This document shows, one piece after another, positions 10,521 through 23,396 of a stretch of DNA of 64,000 nt; the stretch's first letter is position 1, and each line of letters begins with the position of its first letter. The position numbers and the translations under genes are program-made. This stretch comes from Ascochyta rabiei (lineage: Eukaryota > Ascomycota > Dothideomycetes > Pleosporales > Didymellaceae): contig NC_082419.1 of NCBI RefSeq assembly GCF_004011695.2, positions 372,001 through 436,000 of the forward strand, read 5' to 3'. The notes under the pieces are model-generated. The model was not told where the DNA came from. It saw nothing but the letters and a program-made list of their open reading frames with translations, and did not search any database.

Positions 10521-11391
10521 TCAGCCGCCATGCACTCACTATGATGACGAGGCGTGGTGTTTGCGCCTCACTCGTCAGGATGAAATGCTCGTGCGGAGGA
10601 AGGGTCAGCTTCCCGTCAACACACATTAAACGCCCAGGTCTTGGACAGGCACGCATTACTGACACGCCTCCAACCGGGCTTGCACAGCTGCACAGTGCAG
10701 CGTCTCGAACCATTTCAAGAGGCCGACGTGGTCGCGAAACGAGGCGCTAGATATGGGTAGCCCGGTGCCCTAGATGTCGAGCGACGCCTAAATAAGCACC
10801 GTGGCAGCGAGCGACAGAGGATTCGTCGTCTCGAGCGCGTGTGTGATCGATTGGAAGCTGACGTGGGGCGGCCGTGTCGAGCAGGACAGCTAGGCGGGAC
10901 GTAACCCTCCCAACAGAGAACAGACAGCAGACGGACAGGGCAGCTGCTCACTTCTTTATCTGAGCTTGATAAGACAACATCGCGTTCGTCGCGCAGAACC
11001 TGCCCACCGTCAACGTGTTCCTGGAGGCTCAGCGTCCGCTCTCCACCAGTTTTTGGCGGCGGACCGTTTTCAACGCTCACTCTGGTGGATACTGCATTTC
11101 GCATTTCGCATTTCGCACTGAACCCTGCCTGGAAAACAGGACAGTCATCGGCCGTGGCTCCCTTTCGACACGAACTACACGGAGGTAAAAAAGGACGCGC
11201 ATCGCCAGCCTGCCTTTCCGACTATCTCCGCGTGCGTTCGCCCCAGGTACTTCACCTTGTCCTCTCTTTCCTTCACACGCTGCCTCACGACTTCACCTGC
11301 GAGCCTTCTTGTGCCCGCGCCCGTCATACTTGACACTCGTGGTCCGCGCTCAGTTTGCAGGGTGACTAGCAGCGGAGCTTCCCGGTGCGGC
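10521..11391. other. Intergenic and 5' leader of the PFK-2 gene
   Basis: No gene supported. A 9-bp unit CATTTCGCA is repeated three times at about 11093-11120. The open frame of the PFK-2 gene extends upstream of its chosen ATG to 11257, but that extension is not family-like. Confidence 0.4.
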
Positions 11392-13722
11392 ATGGCCGAA
11401 ATCACACTGCCAAGACAGCATGCAACGCAGCTACATCATCAGCGTCGACGCTCCTCGGTCTCCAGCAACCCAGCAATCTCGACTCGCCGCACCAGCCCGC
11501 ACTCCATTCACGCTCGAAACGTTCTCATGAGCAGCCTCAGCCAGGACCAGCAACACGCGCCGTCCTCGACCCCAATCAACGGCAACGCCGACCAAGCCCC
11601 GCGCTCCACGCCCGCCCCGCCTACCATCCCCTCCGCAGGACCCCCAAAGAGCGTGCAGGCCATCAAGGAACTTGCCGCCCAGCGCGGAGAGCTCAAGCCC
11701 CCACCTGCCTCAACCAGCGGCGCTCACCATCACCACCACACCCATAACCATGCGACCACAAAGGATGGCGTCGGCGTCGCCCTGAGCGACACTCCCGCGC
11801 CGTCGCAGCCAGGAAGCCCCAAGGGGTCCGTCCCAGAAGATCAGTCTGCCGAAGCGCTGCGTACTAACAGACCCAGGGCCCTGACGAGGAACAGCAGCGC
11901 TGCCTCGACGCCCCGCATTCGCCCAACCACGCTCGACATCCCGGGCCTCACCAAGTCCAAGGTTTCGCCCGACGGCAAGATTGCCCAGCGGGATGTCGGC
12001 TCCAAGCTCGTCATCGTCATGGTCGGCCTGCCCGCGCGTGGCAAGTCGTACATCACCAAGAAGATGACAAGATACCTGAATTGGCTGCAGCACGACACGA
12101 AAATTTTCAACGTGGGAGAGAAGCGCCGTGTGGCGGCTAGCGGACACGGCTTTCGCCTGTCGCAGCAAAGCCTGGAGAGAGTTCCTTCTGGAGTCAGGAA
12201 CGCGCTAGAGCAACACAAGGACTCGCTCCCTCAGATTGCTGCCAACATTCTCATCAACGGCGACACGGCAGCCGCGGATAACGGAGTCGTGACCCCACTG
12301 AACCTAAAGGATTCTCTCCGCGACCCAAACAACTCCGCCGCTGTCGAAGAAACAGATGTACCCCGCGTGCAAGTTACATCGCCTGGTCCTCAGGCGTCAA
12401 CGCAGAAGAACGGCGAGACAAATGGCGATCAGCAAGGGAACGGAGAGGAGGGCATGGACCAATCGGCTGACTTCTTCGATCCTAATAATCAAAAGGCCGC
12501 CCAGATCCGAGAGCAGTGCGCTATGGAGACCCTGGACGACCTTCTCGATTATATTCTGAACGGCAACGGCTCTGTGGGCATCTTCGACGCGACAAACAGC
12601 ACTCTCGGTCGAAGGAAGCAAATCATGGAGAAGATCCGTGCGCGAGCCGGTCCTGAGCTGAATGTTCTTTTCGTCGAGAGCGTGTGCCAGGACAAGAGCC
12701 TCCTCGAGTCGAATATGCGTCTGAAGCTGTCTGGACCCGACTACCAGGACAAAGACCCCTACGCCGCGCTCGAAGACTTCAAGAAGCGTGTTGCTATCTA
12801 CGAGAAGGCCTATGTACCCATTGGCGACTACGAAGAAGAAAACAACATGCCCTATGTCAAAATGGTCGATGTAGGCCGCAAAATGATCTCGCACCAGATT
12901 AAAGGCTTCCTCGCTGGTCAAGCGGTCTACTATCTCCTCAACTTCAACCTCGCACCACGCATGATTTGGATTACACGACACGGCGAATCTCTTGACAACG
13001 TCGCCGGCAAAATTGGCGGCGATAGCGACCTTTCCGAAAATGGGCGCAAATACTCAAAGGCAATGACACGCTTCATTGACAAGCAACGTGCCGAATGGGC
13101 CATTCGTCAAGCTGACAAAATGGCAAATACCCACTTCCCTCCCGTTCCGGGCGACCACACTCCACCCAACCCGTACTTCAGTAGCGATTTCGAACACAAC
13201 AATTTCTGCGTCTGGACATCCATGTTGAAGCGTAGTGTCCAATCGGGACAGTACTTTTGCGACGAGGAATTCGAAGTCAAACAGATGCGCATGCTTGACG
13301 AGCTCAATGCGGGTATCATGGAAGGCCTCACCTACGACGAAATCCGTACCAAGCACGCAGACGAATATCTTCGCCGACGCCGCGACAAACTCGCTTATCG
13401 CTACCCTGGCCCTGGTGGCGAGGGTTATCTCGACGTCATCAACCGCATTCGCCCCGTCATCGTGGAGTTGGAGCGCATGCAAGACCACTGCCTCTTGATC
13501 ACGCACCGCTCAGTGGCTAGAGTTCTCTTGGCATACTTCCAAGGGTTGAACAGGGAGGACGTGGCGGATCTAGATTGTCCATTGGGCATGCTTTATCAGC
13601 TTGAGCCCAAACCGTACGGTGTCGAGTTCAAGGCGTGGATGTACAAGCCTGAAAAGGACGACTTTGACTATCTGCCCATGTACAAACTGAGGAGGGCAAC
13701 GACCAATCCGCAGCTCAACTAG
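11392..13722 (+). CDS. 6-phosphofructo-2-kinase/fructose-2,6-bisphosphatase
   Basis: Intronless, 776 aa from the ATG at 11392. It makes and breaks down fructose-2,6-bisphosphate, the activator of glycolysis and inhibitor of gluconeogenesis. The first ~200 residues are low-complexity and Ser/Pro/His-rich, probably regulatory. The kinase domain starts with P-loop GLPARGKSY (~211) and contains IFDATNSTLGRRK and FVESVCQD. The phosphatase half has RHGES (~528), LDELNAGIMEGLTYDEI and the second histidine in ITHRSVARV (~702). Both catalytic histidines are present, so it may be bifunctional. A ~110-residue low-complexity insert interrupts the kinase domain between VGEKRR and SADFFDPNN, where animal enzymes have about 20 residues. 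Confidence 0.95.
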   Translation: MAEITLPRQHATQLHHQRRRSSVSSNPAISTRRTSPHSIHARNVLMSSLSQDQQHAPSSTPINGNADQAPRSTPAPPTIPSAGPPKSVQAIKELAAQRGELKPPPASTSGAHHHHHTHNHATTKDGVGVALSDTPAPSQPGSPKGSVPEDQSAEALRTNRPRALTRNSSAASTPRIRPTTLDIPGLTKSKVSPDGKIAQRDVGSKLVIVMVGLPARGKSYITKKMTRYLNWLQHDTKIFNVGEKRRVAASGHGFRLSQQSLERVPSGVRNALEQHKDSLPQIAANILINGDTAAADNGVVTPLNLKDSLRDPNNSAAVEETDVPRVQVTSPGPQASTQKNGETNGDQQGNGEEGMDQSADFFDPNNQKAAQIREQCAMETLDDLLDYILNGNGSVGIFDATNSTLGRRKQIMEKIRARAGPELNVLFVESVCQDKSLLESNMRLKLSGPDYQDKDPYAALEDFKKRVAIYEKAYVPIGDYEEENNMPYVKMVDVGRKMISHQIKGFLAGQAVYYLLNFNLAPRMIWITRHGESLDNVAGKIGGDSDLSENGRKYSKAMTRFIDKQRAEWAIRQADKMANTHFPPVPGDHTPPNPYFSSDFEHNNFCVWTSMLKRSVQSGQYFCDEEFEVKQMRMLDELNAGIMEGLTYDEIRTKHADEYLRRRRDKLAYRYPGPGGEGYLDVINRIRPVIVELERMQDHCLLITHRSVARVLLAYFQGLNREDVADLDCPLGMLYQLEPKPYGVEFKAWMYKPEKDDFDYLPMYKLRRATTNPQLN

Positions 13723-13984
13723 GGGTGGTTCTTGCCGGAATGAGTTGGATGAGATGAGAAACGGTGTTTCGATGGGTGTATTACTATGACCTGGGTCCTT
13801 TGTGGCGGGCTTACGGGTTTCCCTGCGTGCTCGCGGCAGCATTCTTCCTCATGTCTCTAATGCTCCTTTATCATGTCTGAATGTTTTTGATGAAGTTTGA
13901 TGCATCTGTCGGCGTATATACTATTGGGCCGGCTGAGACTAGTTTTCCCTTCTCCTACGGCCTATGCATCTTTCACTTGCGGCC

Positions 13985-14057
13985 TTTTTTTTTTTTTTTT
14001 TTTTGCATTTTTTTTGGCATTTTTGCATTTTTGCATTTTCGCATTTTTGTGCATATC
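13985..14057. repeat. Poly-T tract and GCATTTTT repeats
   Basis: A run of 20 T residues is followed by several imperfect GCATTTT units. It lies ~260 bp after the PFK-2 stop codon. Simple-sequence DNA; no function assigned. Confidence 0.85.
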
Positions 14058-14694
14058 TAGACGAACAGACCATCTTCTATATTTTCCTGTCTGCTCTCTC
14101 TGCTGCTTATGAGCGGTTGTGATGCGCTTTTGCTTGGGTCCAGGCTGCATGTTGACCATACCTTTTTTTGCTTCTCTCTGTTCCTTGCTGTTTCGATTAC
14201 ACGCTTTGCGCAGGAACGGACCGACAGACACCTATTCGCTTGGACCCGCATGCATGTTTATACCGTTTTAAGGTCTCCCTCGATATACCATGGTGTCAGA
14301 CATATGCGAGTAACGGCGTCTAGGTATACTGTGTATGTACGGGCCGATAATGCAACAACGCTTGACATCTGGCTAAGCCAACAAGGGAGTCTTGGCCGCT
14401 GCACAGTCCTTGTTGCTTCCGTGATTTCAGGGAGAGTTAAATACAAGGGGTTTGGCCTGTCGCTACTGCGTGACATACCTTCACTATGCCTGTTACCGTA
14501 GCAGGGAGATGGTAGATCGATACCCTACTTGTTCAGGATCGTCCGTATCCTTATCAAGAATGGCAGTAAGGTCTGATACAGCCTCACAGACACTTGATTA
14601 TGCCAAGCACCTGTATATTCAGACCCGCTCAATCGTCCATATGCAGTCTTAATATCTCCACTCTTCCAGTCCAGCATGGGCGGCCGTTCGTATC
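14058..14694. other. Intergenic, no gene seen
   Basis: Between the T-rich repeat and the nested transposon block. Short open frames lack support on either strand. Confidence 0.5.
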
Positions 14695-14764
14695 TACGAG
14701 TGGGGTGCCTGAGCAAGTGGAAATACGAGCTGCTTGCAATAAGCATCTACTGTGGTATGTCCCC

Positions 14765-14953
14765 TACTATAGTCTCCGGCGAAAGTAGAGTCCCATGGCC
14801 AGTGTAACGTGGAGAAAAAGCAGAGGCTTGGCAAGTCCGACTTCCAAGGTATTCTTTGGCTTTTTACTTTGTCATCTGCAATGGCGTCCGTGCGCGCTCG
14901 CTATAAACCATCGCACTGGCCATGGGACTCCACTTTCGCCGGACACCACAGTA
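14765..14953. mobile_element. 189-bp mariner-type MITE (family B, copy 1)
   Basis: About 40-bp terminal inverted repeats. The left is TACTATAGTCTCCGGCGAAA..., and the right, reverse-complemented, is TACTGTGGTGTCCGGCGAAA.... Both continue through GAGTCCCATGGCCAGTG with few mismatches. TA lies at each border. The differences at the left end are mostly G-to-A, as expected of RIP or deamination. Confidence 0.82.
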
Positions 14954-15129
14954 AGTTTTGTTAGTATAGCGCCGGAACAGGGATGCTCAGCTATATCATA
15001 TAGCTTAATACTGTCATTCTTTACATACAAAAGCTAGTACTTAGTGTGACCTCCCTAAGTGTTAATCACTGCCTGGCAAGTAACTGCATAGGCAACCTGT
15101 CTTAGAATACCAAGTAGGGTAGCAATCTC

Positions 15130-15350
15130 TACTGTGGTTACCGGCGAAAGTATTGTAGGTGGAGACCAGCGACAGGGGTCAAGGCCGAGATTACGAAGCG
15201 TATTGCTCACGATACTCGCCAATCGGACTAGCTTCGCAAGCTGACTGTGCATCCGTCTATCCAATCTTGAACTGTTAAAGTTGCATTACGACAACTAAAC
15301 TTTCAACCACACCGAGCCCACCTACAATACTTTCGCCGGTAGCCACAGTA
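15130..15350. mobile_element. 221-bp mariner-type MITE (family B, copy 2)
   Basis: Inverted ends TACTGTGGTTACCGGCGAAA and TACTGTGGCTACCGGCGAAA continue through GTATTGTAGGTGG (33 bp, one mismatch). It shares the core TACTGTGG..CCGGCGAAAGT with copy 1 but has unrelated sub-terminal and internal sequence. TA is at both borders. Confidence 0.85.
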
Positions 15351-15689
15351 AGTAGGTATGCCTTGCTAGTTTAAGAGTCTGGACCTGGAGGCGTTGGTCC
15401 CGAGTAAGGTGCTTACTGCGGTAGGGAGGGGTAGATAGCTGGGTAGGAGAGGGAGAGGGTCGTGGCATTTTGATAAGAACACGCTGAGTGTAAATTAACA
15501 GATCAGCATTGTATTATATACAGAGCTAGGTGGGATTCGGTGACATGTAGTCAATAGGGCCATTCAGCAATCTTCGGAAAAACCCCTGTCGTACTAACAA
15601 AACTTTAGGGACTACAGTAGTGCTCGTTTACATGAAGGACCCCAGCTGCGGCAAATCGTACTTCACTCCGCCCAGGCACTCTCCTTGTA

Positions 15690-17062
15690 CAACGGACTAC
15701 GTACAATCTACACAAACACATCGGTCGCAATTTTGCCGTGTGACGTAGGCAAAACCAGGTATAGTAGCCAACCTGTTCTCTTGTATTGGCTCAAGATCCC
15801 AGTGATTCCCTTGTCGCAAAATTAGAGTCTATAGAGTTCATTCTCCTATCGCACGTTGTGGACGACGGAACCCCACCGACTCGTTGCCACACCTCTGACG
15901 CAGGAACGAAAGCTAGCATCAAGGGGCAATGTGCAGAGAGATGAAGGTGAACTTGCACGAAGGATCTGGTGGCGTGCAGCAATTCGGGCCGAGTCCGTCT
16001 GCTCGGACGGCGGATCCCTTCCCCACCTCCCGAAGCCAGGTGCATCTGCAGCCAGCCGCGGCTGTGTTCCTGTTCGCTGCACACGCGGAGCAACACGAGG
16101 GTCAGCCGCGTCTTGCGTTCAACAAAACGCTGCTATCTCGACACTACGACGTGGCAGGGTCTCAGCTTCGCCGGTGCCGCTTAGTTTGCGACCCATCGCC
16201 GCTACAAGATCTTTGTCAAGAAGACAGCGACTGTCTATTATTAGTGAGACGTGTACGAGATGAGGCTTTACAATGCCAACACTCTACCTTTTGCAAGCCC
16301 CAACACTGCCAGGGTGAGCTCCCCCCCTAGGCGTCTGGGTGAATAGCTGAACAAAGTTGTCAGCCCATAATCAGAAGCAATATTCGCGCATGTAGAGCTA
16401 GTATAGCACCTCCGAGTGATTGCACAGCACGATTGCAAACAGCACATGCCAATGCAAAGCTCTCCAGATTAGTGGAATCAACTCATCCTGCTCCACTGGT
16501 TCATGCGGAGCTGAGACTACTTACATCAAACATGTTCTCCTAAGGACCTTGGCCTGTGACACGTTTGGTACGCACCAGATCACAACTCCCGAGGACCGAT
16601 GATTGAGTGGCGCAACTTGGTAGCGCCACGCAATGAAGTCCCCTACATGAAATCCGCCCTCCCTTGCATGCCGCGTAATGAGTGAGGAGTATGCCCTTGA
16701 GGTCGCGCTTCATCTACCGAATAAGTCCCTTTCACGTTTTAGTCGTTGTTAGGCGAAGATTCGGGAAAATTGCTTCCGTTTGCGGCGTGATTTCATGCAG
16801 TGACTCTCGTTAACCGCTCGTTCCTACCTATTGCTCACAAGCGTGCACGACTAGGGTGTTCGGAACGATCGACTGATCCGCAGAGCGTACATCTGCGCGG
16901 TCCTTTCTCCTCTTCGAGACCTCGTCCGCAATCAGCCCTGAAACCTATTTATCAAAGACTGAGCAGCTTGCCTACACGACATTGTTCCGCAGAACCTCCG
17001 TGGTTTCTCCTATCTTCACGTCTTCCAGAAGACGGAGTTTGACCGTCTCATGCTGATTAGCC
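15690..17062. other. Gene-poor stretch before the PTH11-like gene
   Basis: Open frames at 15791-16330 occur on both strands, with none showing a domain, signal peptide or consistent splice structure. The final ~200 bp should be the promoter of the receptor gene. Confidence 0.4.
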
Positions 17063-18473
17063 ATGGACCAACTTACACCTGAGGAGCTGGCCAGTCTGGC
17101 TGCAGATGATCGAGGGCCTGTCTGCAGAGATGTCGTCATTGCATTCACAGTCATGTCGTTCGTCTCAGTCTGTCTTCGGCTGTTTGTGCGGGTCAGGTAT
17201 CAGAGGACTGGGTGGGAAGACTGGACGATAGTTTTGTCCACGGTAAGCGAGATGACTTGGCCGCCAGGTACATCCGCTGATGTACTGCTACAGATTGCAT
17301 CCATAGGAATAGCTGTGTGCCAGGTGCTTCGTAAGTCCTCGAAGCCCTTCCGACTCCTAAGAATGTACGACTGACGCTACAAAGAGGTCGGAGCTGGAAG
17401 CGGAAAGCACGCAGTACTAGTGCCTTATCCCGAGGGGTTGTCGAACATTATGAAAGTATGTCGCAACCAGTGCGCTTTAAGACCTTACTGACAGCATCAA
17501 GTATCTCTTTTACAGCATCATTGCCTACAACATCAGCCTCACCATCACTAAGATATCTATCTTGTTGCAGTACCACCGCATCTTCACAATACACAAGATG
17601 CGCATACCCGTATATGCTGCATTGGCAATGACCAGTGTGTGGGGGCTGACGCTGCTGTTCACCTCCATATTTTCCTGCATTCCAGTGGAAGCCTTCTGGG
17701 AGGTGACAGAGCAAGGAAATGCGAAATGTGTCGACATCATGGCGTAAGTTTCTTTCTCGTTAGCGCGGAGGGGAGATGAACCGAACGTCTGAAGGACACC
17801 GGCTGCACACACTCCTCACAAGTGTGCTTACCTTGCTGACACATTCGGCAGGCTATGGTACACAAATGCCTCGGTCAACATCGTGACAGATATTCTAGTC
17901 GCCGCCATTCCTATACCGGGTATATGGGGATTACACATACCTAAACGCCAGAAGATTGCTCTTCTCGGCATTCTCACCATAGGCTGGTTCATTTGCATCG
18001 TCTCGGTCCTACGGCTCTGGAACGTGAGCGTGTTGGGTCAACACAGGGACGACATAACCTACTACAGCGCTCCAACGGCATATTGGAGTGCGATTGAAGC
18101 CAACCTCGCCATCGTATGCGCATCCCTCCCGGCCCTCAAGCCCTTGGTCGTCAGCATCGTTCCCGTCTTCGGCACTCGAAAGAGTAGTGGGCAAGGCTCA
18201 AACGCGGCGAGCGGGAACAACCACAGGCTGCGCAAGCTGATGAGTAGAGATACACTGAAGCACAGCGGCGACAAGGAGCAGTTGACGGGTGTGTCAAGCG
18301 CTAGCTGTGGACATTCATTCGCGTCGAGTCCGTCAGAAAGTGGGCAGAGTAGGAAGAACATCTACGTAACCAAACACTTTGAACAGCATGTTGAGGACAT
18401 CAAAGGACCAGGGAATTGCGATAGCCAGAAGGAGGTAACGGCAGCCGAGATCCTAGCACGTGGAGATGTGTAA
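17063..18473 (+). CDS. PTH11-like seven-transmembrane (rhodopsin-domain) protein
   Basis: Five exons, 380 aa: 17063-17242, 17294-17323, 17387-17455, 17502-17743, 17852-18473. All joins keep frame. The protein has the fungal rhodopsin/PTH11-like layout: TM1 after RGPVCRD, then VRVRYQRTGWEDW (the characteristic R..GWEDW after TM1-2). VGAGSGKH and YLFYSIIAYNISLTITKISILLQYHRIF follow, and later TM segments end at LAIVCASLPALKPLV. About 115 hydrophilic Ser-rich residues form the cytoplasmic tail. Members sense surface or nutrient cues in some plant-pathogenic fungi; the ligand here is unknown. No N-terminal CFEM domain is present. The 30-nt second exon is unusually small. Confidence 0.85.
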
Positions 18474-19150
18474 AATCACGGCAAGGTACAGACGAGGTAC
18501 ACAATCACCATTGTTCACCCTGAAAGCACTCGCTTGCGTTTTGATGTCGTTCTCGTTCAAAGGTTAAATCCGCTATCCAGAAGGCGTAAATGGGTACGCT
18601 AGAGCGACCAATAGGCACTCTCACTGCGATGACGTAACGAGCCAAGTCCTGTTGATCTGTGTAATGCAGTCGACCCGCGTAGATCCGTGCACCTGCCATC
18701 TGGCGGATGTTGAGCGGACGATCAAACCAAAGAAGCCGGCCTGTCACTCACTTTCTGTAGTGGAGAGACGCCGAACGGTCCAACCTCATATCAACCTTAA
18801 CCCAGCCTCAACTTCTCTCCGAACTTCCTCGGACGTCGCGCTTGGCTGTGTCGGTGTGACAGAGCGGTGCTTACTCATGATGCGTTGGATACCGTGGTGT
18901 TGCACATGCAGACCTGCATATCGTGTTCACGCCTTGGTCAACGAAAACGATTCGCGCTTGTGCAATGCTGATTATGATGGGTGCTTCTCCATGGTCGGAC
19001 TGAGCAGCGCTGTACTGCACGTGTGCCGTAGCTACGCAAGCGTACCTCGACAGGACCCTGATGACGAAAATACCTGGGGATCCGAACCGAAGTTCAGGTA
19101 TATAAGCACATGCATGGCCGTACGCAGATGTTCTAACCGTCCTGCTCAAG
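18474..19150. other. Intergenic, no gene seen; promoter of the esterase
   Basis: No supported coding region. It contains a good TATA box close to the esterase start (listed separately). Confidence 0.5.
19099..19105 (+). promoter_or_regulatory. TATA box of the carboxylesterase gene
   Basis: TATATAA lies 46-52 bp upstream of the esterase ATG, the spacing expected for a short 5' leader. Confidence 0.6.
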
Positions 19151-21107
19151 ATGACTTCATTGCGCCGGGTCTTTGCTACTGCAGCACTCTGCGTGCTTGG
19201 TGGACAGACTGTTCTGGCAGCGCCGCTCTCGAGTGCGCACGACCTGGCAGTTGACTTGGGCTATGGCGTCTACCAAGGCGCTCACAACTCCACCACGCAG
19301 CTCAATGTCTGGAAAGGGTGCGTAAATCTCAGAGACATACAGAGCAGGGTTCCCCACACCGCGATCTAGTACGCTGACGGTCTGTGTAGTATCCGTTACG
19401 CCGCTCCTCCAACAGCAGATCTCCGCTGGCAAGCTCCAGCTGCACCGGCGGTCTCTCAAAACGGCACTGTGAATGCGACTGTTTTCGCGCCGGGATGTCA
19501 TCAAGCAAAACCATCACCGTTCCTCAGCGCCCCTTCACCTTCCGGCAGTGAGGACTGCCTGTTTCTCAACGTCTATGCACCCGACTATGAGGAGGGAAAG
19601 AATCTGCCCGTGCTTGTCTGGTAAGTCTTGCTCTGGTCGTGAAGCGGCGTGCACTGACATAGGCCAGGATCCACGGAGGTGGCTATGGTGCTGGTAACGG
19701 GCGGCAGGACATGAGTGAGATTATCAATGCGAACTCGAATAGCTTTGTTGCTGTTTCCATTCAGTACCGGGTAAGACATCAGAAACACAGCTCAAGAAAC
19801 AAAGTTGACGCTCTACAAGCTTGGAGCGTTTGGATTCCTTTCTTCGGTGGAGGTGGAACAGAACGGTGTCGTCAATGCCGGCATCCTTGACATGGCTTTT
19901 GCTTTGCGTTGGGTGCAAGACCACATCGGTCAGTTTGGAGGAGACGCTTCGAGAGTCACCATCTCGGGCGAAAGTGCCGGTGCTGGCGGAGTGATGCTGC
20001 TCGGCATCGCGCAGAACGGTACGCTGGGAACGTCTCTCTTCAGTGGTGTATGTGGATTGTTTCGCCATTCTTGCGATCGTTCTAACAGCATACCAGATCG
20101 TGGCTGCTTCTCCCTACCTCCCACCGCAGTATAACTTCGATGCTTCGATACCAACGCAGAAGTACCAGAGCTTTGCTTCCCGCGCCGGCTGTGCCAATTC
20201 GACAGAGACGCTCGCCTGTCTTCGATCCAAGGACTCCACGACATTGCAAGCGGCCAACTCAGCCGAGAACAGCGCCAACTTCTACGGCAACTGGGCCTTC
20301 CTGCCCGTCACGGAGCCAGAAACCGGCTTCATCAGCACGCTCCCCAGCGCGTCTCTAGCCGCCCAACGCGTCAACGGCCAGCACGTCCTCGTCGGCAACA
20401 ACGCAAACGAAGGCGCGCTCTTCGTGCCGCCCACCATCAACAGCACCGCAGCACTGCAGACCTGGCTCCAAGACGCCTACCCCTCCCTCTCAGCGACGGA
20501 TCTCGAGCAGATCCTCACCGCCTACCCAGCATCGAATGCGACCAGCACCTCCAAACACGCAACTTCTGGCCTCGGTCCCGCAACCGCCCTCGACGTCAGC
20601 CAACTCGCCACCGGCCCCCAGCAACGCGCAAACAACATCTACGGCGAAGCCACTTTTGTCTGCCCATCCTACTTCCTCAGCGACGCCTTCGCGACCCACA
20701 CCCGCACCGCCCACCACTACCAGTACTCGGTGCCCGGGGCGCTGCACGGCAGCGACGTCCCGGCGTACTTTGGCCCCGCCACGCCGAACCAGCCGCCGTT
20801 GTGGACCCAGGTCGTCAGGCACATCTGGGGCGGCTTTGTGCAGCGCGCGGCCCCGGCGAGCGCCGCTGGCCTGGGGAACTTGACGTGGCCCGCGTGGGTC
20901 CCCGACGGGGAGAGTCGGATGCTGGATTTGAACACTACGGGGGGCGTGCCGTATGTTGAGCCGTTGATTTTTGGTGTGAATGTCACGCAGTTTAGGGAGC
21001 CGGGGGTGGAGAATGTGTTTCGGGTTGTGGACGCGTTGAGTTGGGAGGGCGGGAGGGGGCGGAGGTGTGCGTTTTGGAGGGACATTGCGGGGAGGGTGCC
21101 GATGTAA
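19151..21107 (+). CDS. Secreted type-B carboxylesterase/lipase
   Basis: Five exons, 579 aa: 19151-19317, 19390-19620, 19668-19770, 19820-20047, 20097-21107. The signal peptide covers residues 1-24. The alpha/beta-hydrolase fold shows GIRYAAPP, SEDCLFLNVYAP and the oxyanion-hole IHGGGYGAG. The nucleophile elbow is GESAGAGG (Ser ~218), the acid is Glu ~346 in NANEGALF, and His ~458 lies in ALHGSDVPAYFG. All three catalytic residues are intact. It should hydrolyse carboxylic esters outside the cell; the substrate is unknown. The last ~600 bp are much more GC-rich than the first exons. Confidence 0.93.
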
Positions 21108-21255
21108 GGGGGGTGGAATCGTAGGGACGTGGGAGGCGAGGATGGATGAGATGAGTGTGAAAGCGTAGGATTGAAGAGGATGTCTAGTCCTTTATGATCA
21201 GGATGGTATCAAGATGGACTGACACCGCGCGCAACCATGTCCAGACGATACACTA

Positions 21256-22795
<1,540 letters not shown>

Positions 22796-23253
22796 GACGA
22801 GCGATCAGTACAGCGAAAGGAGCAAACGCGGGGAATAGGTAGAGTGGGAGGAGGTCGAAGGAATTGCACGAGAGCGGTCCTCAGTCACGTAATGCACTGT
22901 ACGAGTCCCACCAGTTCTGAAGCTCGCTGTCAGACCTCGTGGGATGGCTGCGAGATTTATACAGCTCCACCTCATCCCGCCCACGCGTCGGCCGCAGGGA
23001 GCCCACAAGCCCGCCGTGGTGCCTTGGTTCGTTCCTGCTAACCCGATTGTCGCACACCCAGCAAAGGATTGCTGTCAGACTGGCCGTCTGGAGGCACGAC
23101 TGCAGCGTAGCCGATCGCGTCATCTAGGGAGGGGTAGCTCACCCCGCGCTGTGTAAACAAACGGACTAGGTGACGACCAGGGTCTGGCCGACGCCGGCTC
23201 AGATTCCTACACATTGTTAGTGTGTCTATGCAGATATCGGACACGGCCGTCAC

Positions 23254-23369
23254 GAGAAAGATTTGCGTTTCAGCAACACACGAGGACGCTGATGGGAACG
23301 AGTCATTTCCGAGAAAGATTTGTATTTCGGCAACACAGAAAAGGACGCTGGTGGGAACGATTCATTTCT
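23254..23369. repeat. 57-bp tandem duplication
   Basis: Two head-to-tail copies begin GAGAAAGATTTG and contain GGACGCTG.TGGGAACGA.TCATTTC. They differ at several positions, mostly transitions. Confidence 0.85.
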
Positions 23370-23396
23370 TTTGAGCGCGTCTAAAGCTGACATGCC

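Larger units (their letters stand above)
14748..15619. mobile_element. TA-flanked non-autonomous element inserted in the family A copy
   Basis: The ends are TACTGTGGTATGTCCC on the left and, reverse-complemented, TACTGTAGTCCC on the right. TA dinucleotides at both borders fit the target duplication of Tc1/mariner-type transposons. It encloses two smaller elements with related ends. No transposase frame is present. The boundaries are supported mainly by the empty-site comparison with 7174-7301; the terminal repeats themselves are short and imperfect. Confidence 0.55.
14695..15689. mobile_element. Family A MITE copy split by an inserted element
   Basis: The outer ends match the two ends of the 128-bp element at 7174-7301. 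The left end is TACGAGTGGGGTGCCTGAGC... through AAATACGAGCTGCTTGCA. The right end is CAGCTGCGGCAAATCGTACTT...GCACTCTCCTTGTA. Removing the insert (14750-15619, one TA copy retained) restores a ~125-bp element closely matching the 7174 copy (…ATC-TA-GTG.TC.TTTACA.GAAG…). The composite is non-coding. Confidence 0.75.

Noticed and set aside
15791..16330. Overlapping open frames of 70-135 codons on both strands
   Set aside because: No start, splice or domain support on either strand and no consistent codon character.
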